DNA of 23,732 bases from IMG/VR virus record IMGVR_UViG_3300042868_010844, positions 1 to 23,732 of that record; one strand, written 5' to 3'. Under the pieces are notes generated by a model. The model was not told the DNA's origin, ran no database searches, and saw only the letters and a program-made list of their open reading frames with translations. The position numbers and the translations under genes are program-made. This document shows, one piece after another, positions 20,143-23,732 of the stretch. Origin of the DNA: a virus. The stretch's first letter is position 1, and each line of letters begins with the position of its first letter.

Positions 20143-20153
20143 TAAAAAGAATC

Positions 20154-20192
20154 GAAAATATCCGTTGCAATCCGGAAACCCTGTGCTAAAGT
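20154..20192 (+). promoter_or_regulatory. P2 promoter of cassette gene 21, with Shine-Dalgarno-like spacing
   Basis: GAAAATATCCG, TTGCAA (20165-20170), 16 nt ending TGTGC, TAAAGT (20187-20192), then AAGGAATCAAT (11 nt), ATG 20204. AAGGA stands 6 nt before the ATG, a proper Shine-Dalgarno distance, but the normal +1 would fall at its 3' edge. Confidence 0.8.
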
Positions 20193-20203
20193 AAGGAATC
20201 AAT

Positions 20204-20428
20204 ATGAACAACAATCTTAAAGGTAACGCGGAACTTCAACAATCCAACATCAAGTGTGCTGCGGCACGAGCTGCTTGGCTGCGGTCCTCTGTAGACTTCA
20301 ACATCTTCGGAAGTGATCCTCTGGCGAAGGAGGCAAATGATAAGCGTGTGGCAGCTTGGGCTGAGTATCAGAGATGTCAGGCTGAGGCCTTTAGAATCTC
20401 GAAAATGGCCCGGCTCCTGAAAAAGTAA
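20204..20428 (+). CDS. Cassette gene 21: SEISDL-family coiled-coil protein
   Basis: A 74-residue member of the four-gene family. The C-terminus AEYQRCQAEAFRISKMARLLKK is nearly the same as in gene 10; the N-terminus has lost the SEISDL motif and reads NAELQQSNIKCAAARAAW. Helical and basic at the end. It has one of only two AAGGA-N6-ATG starts in the right block, shared with family member 22649. Confidence 0.75.
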   Translation: MNNNLKGNAELQQSNIKCAAARAAWLRSSVDFNIFGSDPLAKEANDKRVAAWAEYQRCQAEAFRISKMARLLKK

Positions 20429-20569
20429 AAAGTCAAGCGCCGCCTCCCCCTAAGAGGGAGTAGGGGATTCCCCTATGCGGGCGGGGGGCCCCATTGTAGG
20501 GGTTTCCCCCATAGTGCCTTAGGGGATTTTTTTCGTTGACTCATGAATTCACAATTCTTGTTACACCAT
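20429..20569 (+). repeat. Intergenic module O: hairpins, terminator, P1
   Basis: CCCCCTAAGAGGG, GGGGATTCCCC, GGGGCCCC, GGGGTTTCCCC, then CCCC...GGGG followed by ATTTTTTT, one of the better terminators. P1: TTGACT (20536-20541), 17 nt, TGTTACACCAT (20559-20569), single copy. Confidence 0.85.
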
Positions 20570-20596
20570 ACTATGCTCAGAAAAAGAAAAAGAATC

Positions 20597-20635
20597 GAAA
20601 ATATCTGTTGCGTCTCGCTATAGATGGGATATACT
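20597..20635 (+). promoter_or_regulatory. P2 promoter of cassette gene 22
   Basis: GAAAATATCTG, TTGCGT (20608-20613), 16 nt, TATACT (20630-20635), AACGAC, ATG 20642. Confidence 0.8.
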
Positions 20636-20641
20636 AACGAC

Positions 20642-20935
20642 ATGACAACGAACGACGAAATCAAAATCAATGAATTAGACTGGTCCGAAATTTCGGATCT
20701 GCAAACAAAAGCCAATATCAAAGCCTATGATGCCAACATTGCTTGGCGAGAGGCTTTGAATATCAATACTCTCGGAAAAAGCGACGAAGAGGTAAAAGAG
20801 GCTTATGAAAAGCGCATGGCTGCCTTGGCTGAATATCAGAAATCTCATGCTGAGGCTTTGAGAATCTCGGACATTGCCAACTCTCTTTATAGAGATATGG
20901 CTGGATCGGATGACAACATTTATAAGAAAAAGTAA
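20642..20935 (+). CDS. Cassette gene 22: SEISDL-family coiled-coil protein
   Basis: A 97-residue member of the four-gene family: DWSEISDLQTKANIKA, then LNINTLGKSDEE and AEYQKSHAEALRISDIANSLY, closing with a short KKK tail. Closest to the product of 22649. Long charged helices; coiled coil likely. Function unknown. ATG set by P2; the upstream in-frame extension is promoter. Confidence 0.75.
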   Translation: MTTNDEIKINELDWSEISDLQTKANIKAYDANIAWREALNINTLGKSDEEVKEAYEKRMAALAEYQKSHAEALRISDIANSLYRDMAGSDDNIYKKK

Positions 20936-21076
20936 ATTGTCAATCGAAAAACTCCCCTAATGGAGAGTAAGGGATTCCCCTATGCGGGCGGGGGGCCCCA
21001 TTGTAAGGGATTCCCCTATAACTTCTTAAGTGAATTTTTTATTTGACACGTAAATGCTTAATGCCTGTTACACCAT
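20936..21076 (+). repeat. Intergenic module P: hairpins, decayed terminator stem, P1
   Basis: CTCCCC/GGAGAG start stem, GGGATTCCCC, GGGGCCCC, AGGGATTCCCC; the final stem is lost (CCCCTATAACTTCTTAAGTG) although TTTTTT remains. P1: TTGACA (21043-21048), 17 nt, TGTTACACCAT (21066-21076). Confidence 0.8.
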
Positions 21077-21103
21077 CGCCTCCAAAGAAAAAGAAAAAGA
21101 ATT

Positions 21104-21142
21104 GAAAATATCCGTTGCGTTTCTAAGCTGATGATCTATAGT
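21104..21142 (+). promoter_or_regulatory. P2 promoter of cassette gene 23
   Basis: GAAAATATCCG, TTGCGT (21115-21120), 16 nt (without TGTG), TATAGT (21137-21142), AAGGAC, ATG 21149. Confidence 0.8.
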
Positions 21143-21148
21143 AAGGAC

Positions 21149-21529
21149 ATGACCGACTATCAAAACAGAATTGACCAAGCAAGGAAAAACTTTGAAGCAG
21201 CCAAGGCTCACTTCTTAACTGTCAGCACCGACGAAGCGAAACAACAAGTTTCTAAAACTTATGATGTATGGTTCGACATCCAAAATGAACCCAAACTCGC
21301 AGAAGCGAAAGAGAAAGCCGCCGAAGCTTGGGTCAGATGGGCGACGGCTAACGATAATACGAAAAAAGCCTTCATCACTTACCGTAAAACAGTCAATCAA
21401 GGTGGAGACTATCAAATTTACAAAAAATATGAACAAGCCTGTGAAGATAGAGATTCTAAATATAAAGACGCTACAGAGGCAAATGAGGAAGTGTGGCGCT
21501 TAGAAAGTCTGACGGCAGAGGAAATTTAA
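21149..21529 (+). CDS. Cassette gene 23: 126-residue coiled-coil protein
   Basis: Almost wholly helical and highly charged (NRIDQARKNFEAAKAHF, AEAKEKAAEAWVRWATAND, YEQACEDRDSKYKDATEAN). The composition and AxxAWxxW pattern recall the SEISDL family, but the motif itself is absent, so it may be a distant relative. No enzymatic motif. ATG at 21149 set by P2. Confidence 0.75.
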   Translation: MTDYQNRIDQARKNFEAAKAHFLTVSTDEAKQQVSKTYDVWFDIQNEPKLAEAKEKAAEAWVRWATANDNTKKAFITYRKTVNQGGDYQIYKKYEQACEDRDSKYKDATEANEEVWRLESLTAEEI

Positions 21530-21670
21530 GAAGTCAAGAGCCGCCTCCCCCTAAGGGGGAGTAGGGGATTCCCCTATGCGGGCGGGGGGCCCCATTGTAG
21601 GGGATTCCCCTATAGATGCTTAGGGGATTTTTCTCGTTGACTTGTAAATGCTTAATAGTTGTTACACCAT
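21530..21670 (+). repeat. Intergenic module Q: hairpins, terminator, P1
   Basis: CTCCCCC/GGGGGAG, GGGGATTCCCC, GGGGCCCC, GGGGATTCCCC, perfect CCCCTA/TAGGGG followed by ATTTTTCTC. P1: TTGACT (21637-21642), 17 nt, TGTTACACCAT (21660-21670). Confidence 0.85.
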
Positions 21671-21698
21671 CGCCTATAAAAGAAAAAGAAAAACAATT

Positions 21699-21737
21699 GA
21701 AAATATCCGTTGCTTTCCTGAAACGCTGGACTATAGT
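21699..21737 (+). promoter_or_regulatory. P2 promoter of cassette gene 24
   Basis: GAAAATATCCG, TTGCTT (21710-21715), 16 nt, TATAGT (21732-21737), CAAGAC, ATG 21744. Confidence 0.8.
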
Positions 21738-21743
21738 CAAGAC

Positions 21744-22157
21744 ATGACTCTTCAATCTCCACCCGCTATCATCAAAGTTCCTTCCAACGTCATGGCCGAT
21801 GCCATGATCAACCGCTACTTCATCGCTGGCTTCCTGAACTGCTCGGAAGAGCAGGTCTCAGACTGGGACATCGACTGGGAGAAGGGACATCTTTCGGTGA
21901 CCTTTATCCCCCCATCTGAGTACTGGGGCGACTCTCTCAACGAGTCCCTCAACCTAGAATTCCAGCTTTTCGGAGAGGACATCGAAGGGGATGTCTGGGA
22001 GTTCCCCAACTCGGACAGAGTGCTGGAATGGTTCTCTCTGGAAAAGGAAGGCCCCATGGGATCATGGAACGCCGGAGTGGCTGCTCATAAAGACAGCATG
22101 GAATGGATGTGCTGGATGATCTCCAATAAGAAAGACGGTCTACTGAAAGACATGTAA
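21744..22157 (+). CDS. Cassette gene 24: 137-residue acidic protein
   Basis: GC-richer than most neighbours. The N-terminal half has INRYFIAGFLNCSEEQVSD followed by WDIDWEKGHLSVTF, similar in order to the - strand gene 1 product, suggesting a paralogue pair. The C-terminus is rich in Trp, Met and Gly (GPMGSWNAGVAAHKDSMEW). No known domain. A TGTTACACCAA copy lies 3 nt after its stop. Confidence 0.75.
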   Translation: MTLQSPPAIIKVPSNVMADAMINRYFIAGFLNCSEEQVSDWDIDWEKGHLSVTFIPPSEYWGDSLNESLNLEFQLFGEDIEGDVWEFPNSDRVLEWFSLEKEGPMGSWNAGVAAHKDSMEWMCWMISNKKDGLLKDM

Positions 22158-22312
22158 AGTTGTTACACCAAGCAAGTCAAATAAAAACTCCCCTAAGGGG
22201 GAGTAAGGGATTCCCCTATGCGGGCGGGGGGCCCCATTGTAGGGGATTCCCTTATGGTCGCCTAGGGGAATTTTAATCTTGACTCACGAATGCGCAATTC
22301 ATGTTACACCAT
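22158..22312 (+). repeat. Intergenic module R: extra TGTTACACC copy, hairpins, terminator, P1
   Basis: Begins with TGTTACACCAA (22161-22171) directly after the stop. Then CTCCCC/GGGGAG, GGGATTCCCC, GGGGCCCC, GGGGATTCCC, stem CCCTTA/TAGGGG (a T-G wobble keeps the pairing) with AATTTTAAT. P1: TTGACT (22279-22284), 17 nt, TGTTACACCAT (22302-22312). Confidence 0.85.
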
Positions 22313-22341
22313 GGCACGCCTAAAGAAAAATGCAAAGAATC

Positions 22342-22380
22342 GAAAATATCCGTTGCATTCAATCCTCCTTATGATATACT
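22342..22380 (+). promoter_or_regulatory. P2 promoter of cassette gene 25
   Basis: GAAAATATCCG, TTGCAT (22353-22358), 16 nt, TATACT (22375-22380), AATCAC, ATG 22387. Confidence 0.8.
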
Positions 22381-22386
22381 AATCAC

Positions 22387-22572
22387 ATGACGATTACCGA
22401 ACTAATAGCAAATTTAGAACAACTCAAAGCCGTTCACGGAGACATTAAGGTCTCATACTACGACACTGATCGAGGCGTTACCAGCGATATAAATTGCGCT
22501 GAACCTCGCTACCCTTATAAGGCTGGTCAATGGGGCAGCGCAGCAAATAGAATTGATCTAACGGTTGACTAG
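22387..22572 (+). CDS. Cassette gene 25: 61-residue hypothetical protein
   Basis: Begins MTITELIANLEQLKAVHGDIKV, the small phage pattern also seen in gene 18 (helix, then GD and a strand). The rest (RYPYKAGQWGSAANRIDLTVD) is probably beta. No function known. ATG at 22387 set by P2. Confidence 0.75.
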   Translation: MTITELIANLEQLKAVHGDIKVSYYDTDRGVTSDINCAEPRYPYKAGQWGSAANRIDLTVD

Positions 22573-22598
22573 CAAAACAACGAAAAAGAAAAAGAATT

Positions 22599-22637
22599 GA
22601 AAATATCCGTTGCAATCTAATAAACCTGTGGTAAACT
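22599..22637 (+). promoter_or_regulatory. P2 promoter of cassette gene 26, with Shine-Dalgarno-like spacing
   Basis: GAAAATATCCG, TTGCAA (22610-22615), 16 nt ending TGTGG, TAAACT (22632-22637), AAGGAATCAAT (11 nt), ATG 22649. Same arrangement as gene 21. No hairpins or P1 between gene 25 and this promoter. Confidence 0.8.
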
Positions 22638-22648
22638 AAGGAATCAAT

Positions 22649-22963
22649 ATGAACGACGAAATCAAACTCAGAAAAATGGAATGGTCCGAAATTTCGGAGC
22701 TACGTACAAAAGCCAATATCAAAGCTCATGAAGCGAACAGTGCTTGGAGAGCTGCTTTGGATATCAACACTCTAGGAAAAAGCGAAGAGGAGAGTATGGC
22801 GGCGCATAACAAGCGTATTTCTACCTTAGCTGAATATCAGAGATGCCACTCTGAAGCCTTGAGAATCTCGGAGATAGCCAACTCTATGTATATAGACAAA
22901 GCTGGATCTGATGTAGAATTTTATAGAAAAAATCCATTGCAATCGGGTAACCCTGTGATATAA
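22649..22963 (+). CDS. Cassette gene 26: SEISDL-family coiled-coil protein, tail made of promoter DNA
   Basis: A 104-residue family member: EWSEISELRTKANIKAHEAN, LDINTLGKSEEE, AEYQRCHSEALRISEIANS. Homology with gene 22 ends near FYRK; the last ten residues (NPLQSGNPVI) are translated from the P2 promoter of gene 27, and the TAA stop (22961-22963) is part of its -10 box TATAAT. A deletion that removed the original stop and spacer would explain this. Confidence 0.75.
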   Translation: MNDEIKLRKMEWSEISELRTKANIKAHEANSAWRAALDINTLGKSEEESMAAHNKRISTLAEYQRCHSEALRISEIANSMYIDKAGSDVEFYRKNPLQSGNPVI

Positions 22964-22964
22964 T
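22926..22964 (+). promoter_or_regulatory. P2 promoter of cassette gene 27, inside gene 26
   Basis: GAAAAAATCCA, TTGCAA (22937-22942), 16 nt ending TGTGA, TATAAT (22959-22964), AAAAGT, ATG 22971. It has the consensus -10 and overlaps the end of gene 26. Confidence 0.8.
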
Positions 22965-22970
22965 AAAAGT

Positions 22971-23159
22971 ATGAACTGGCAATCAATTGATACAGCTCCA
23001 AAAGATGGTACACCTATCGTAGTAGCTCGGATAGAATCTGAGCGTCTACTGAATAGAGAGGTAGCTCGCTACGATGGATTCTGTTGGATGGTTAGCCAAG
23101 AGGACGATCTAACTCTATTCACTCCCACTCACTGGCTGCCGCTATCACAATACCGGTAA
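22971..23159 (+). CDS. Cassette gene 27: DUF551-like small phage protein
   Basis: A 62-residue protein: MNWQSIDTAPKDGTPIVVA at the start and PTHWLPLSQYR at the end. The pairing of W-x-x-I-x-x-x-P-x-D-G-x-x-[IV] with a C-terminal [TY]HW-[ML]-PLP is the mark of the DUF551-like family common in phages and prophages; function unknown. Probably a small beta-rich protein. ATG set by P2. Confidence 0.8.
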   Translation: MNWQSIDTAPKDGTPIVVARIESERLLNREVARYDGFCWMVSQEDDLTLFTPTHWLPLSQYR

Positions 23160-23300
23160 GCTGTCAATCGAAAAACTCCCCTAATGGGGAGTAAGGGATT
23201 CCCCTACCCCGGCGGGGGGCCCCATTGTAGGGGATTCCCCTATGGTCGCTTAGGGGAATTTTTATGTTGACTCATGAAAAAATAATTCATGTTACACCAT
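23160..23300 (+). repeat. Intergenic module S: hairpins, terminator, P1
   Basis: CTCCCC/GGGGAG, GGGATTCCCCT, GGGGCCCC, GGGGATTCCCC, perfect CCCCTA/TAGGGG followed by AATTTTTA. P1: TTGACT (23267-23272), 17 nt, TGTTACACCAT (23290-23300). Confidence 0.85.
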
Positions 23301-23340
23301 AGCGCTACCAAAGAAAAAGAAAATAAATCAGAAAAAAGAC

Positions 23341-23368
23341 TTGATCTTTAATAGAGCTAGGCTATAGT
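23341..23368 (+). promoter_or_regulatory. P2-type promoter of cassette gene 28 (variant)
   Basis: TTGATC (23341-23346), 16 nt, TATAGT (23363-23368), 8 nt, ATG 23377. The GAAAATATCYG element is missing (AGAAAAAAGAC instead) and the distance to the ATG is 8 nt as in the endolysin gene. Confidence 0.65.
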
Positions 23369-23376
23369 TAAGTACT

Positions 23377-23580
23377 ATGAATACCCTATATGTTGTCGAG
23401 GCCGAGTCCGGAGTTCACCACGGGAATTGCGAGCTAGGAGTGGGCCTAAGCCGCGCCGCCGCCATCCGGGATGCCTACGGCCCCGGCGGTAAGCTCCCCC
23501 GCCATGCGTGGGTCAATATCGTCTCCCGCGAAAAGGAGCCGAAAAGGTTCGAGCGCCTAAAGGCTCAAAATGGCCTTTAG
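23377..23580 (+). CDS. Cassette gene 28: 67-residue hypothetical protein, GC-rich
   Basis: Clearly richer in G+C than its neighbours (many GCC, CCC and CGC codons), which suggests recent entry from another genome. Sequence has SGVHHGNCELGVGLSRAAA and a basic end (REKEPKRFERLKAQNGL). No known domain. It is followed by a hairpin module with a strong terminator. Confidence 0.7.
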   Translation: MNTLYVVEAESGVHHGNCELGVGLSRAAAIRDAYGPGGKLPRHAWVNIVSREKEPKRFERLKAQNGL

Positions 23581-23683
23581 TGTCAAGAGAAAAAGGCCCC
23601 TAGAGCGCCCTAGGGGAATCCCCTATGGAAGCGGGGGCCCCACTATAGGGGATTCCCCTATGGTCAACTAGGGGATTTTTTTT
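23581..23683 (+). terminator. Terminal module T: hairpins and strong intrinsic terminator, no P1
   Basis: CCCCTAG/CTAGGGG, GGGGAATCCCC, GGGGCCCC, GGGGATTCCCC, then stem CCCCTA (23655-23660)/TAGGGG (23669-23674) and T8 (23676-23683). It is the best intrinsic terminator in the window and the only module with no P1 element after it. Beyond it is an AT-rich stretch with an AAGAGC-CATA-GCTCTT hairpin and no visible gene. Confidence 0.85.
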
Positions 23684-23732
23684 AAAAAAATATCATAATC
23701 TCTATTAAGAGCCATAGCTCTTCGAAGTTGTA

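Larger units (their letters stand above)
19746..20162 (+). repeat. Second duplicated segment, copy B (417 bp)
   Basis: Copy of 18185-18601. On its left is gene 19 instead of gene 15, on its right gene 21 instead of gene 17, so a module-plus-gene block was transplanted between different neighbours. Confidence 0.9.

Noticed and set aside
206-23580. Integrase, attachment site, origin or repressor genes
   Set aside because: None can be recognised; lifestyle and replication cannot be judged from this window.
12871-23683. CRISPR-like appearance (regularly repeated palindromes)
   Set aside because: The intervals hold genes of different length with promoters, not uniform spacers, and there are no cas genes.

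Overview
The window is a stretch of a tailed double-stranded DNA phage genome, probably a large one: a large terminase subunit is followed by a portal protein, with many small phage-type genes after them. TGA is read as a stop (many ATGA stop/start overlaps), so the code is standard. Almost no gene has a Shine-Dalgarno sequence. The host cannot be named. The promoters in the right half look like sigma70-type -35/-10 pairs, not the -33 TTTG / -7 TANNTTTG type of Bacteroidota.

Left block (1-11763, AT-rich, all + strand). It holds the end of an unknown gene, large terminase, portal, a run of small coupled genes, a polysaccharide pyruvyl transferase, a GT-B glycosyltransferase, a degenerate HNH-type protein, several conserved phage hypotheticals, a transglutaminase-like cysteine protein, a hidden 50-residue lipoprotein, a metallophosphoesterase, a 54-residue coiled-coil protein and a secreted fibronectin-III-like protein. 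Genes are packed with 1-20 nt overlaps and few promoters, as expected for late/structural operons. The pyruvyl transferase and glycosyltransferase suggest modification of a glycan (host envelope or virion).

Boundary (11764-12231): no credible gene. It holds a strong GC hairpin, a candidate structured RNA with partial resemblance to cobalamin riboswitches (about 11853-12042) and a hairpin that could terminate transcription from both sides.

Right block (12232-23732, visibly GC-richer): 28 very small genes (42-174 codons), 26 on + and 2 on -. Twenty-five have the same promoter (here P2): GAAAATATCYGTTGC, then 16 nt after the TTGCNN hexamer a TAWANT-like -10, usually preceded by TGTG. In 20 of 25 exactly 6 nt separate the -10 from the start codon (5 nt in three, 11 nt in two), which puts the expected +1 on the start codon: predicted leaderless mRNAs. 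Between genes lies a repeated module (19 copies): a chain of GGGGATTCCCC/GGGGCCCC hairpins, a terminator-like stem with a T-run, and in 18 copies a second promoter-like element P1 (TTGACW, exactly 17 nt, TGTTACACCAT). In organisation this resembles the early promoter/stem-loop cassettes (PeSL) of T4-type phages, but with two promoter-like signals and leaderless starts. Two exact segmental duplications (402 bp and 417 bp), each with an end inside the P2 element, plus an inverted hairpin core and a promoter fused into a coding sequence, show that these modules are recombination points for gene-cassette shuffling. The only right-block gene with a clear enzyme function is an E-8-C-5-T endolysin with a hydrophobic N-terminus and its own promoter, which overlaps a perfect inverted repeat.
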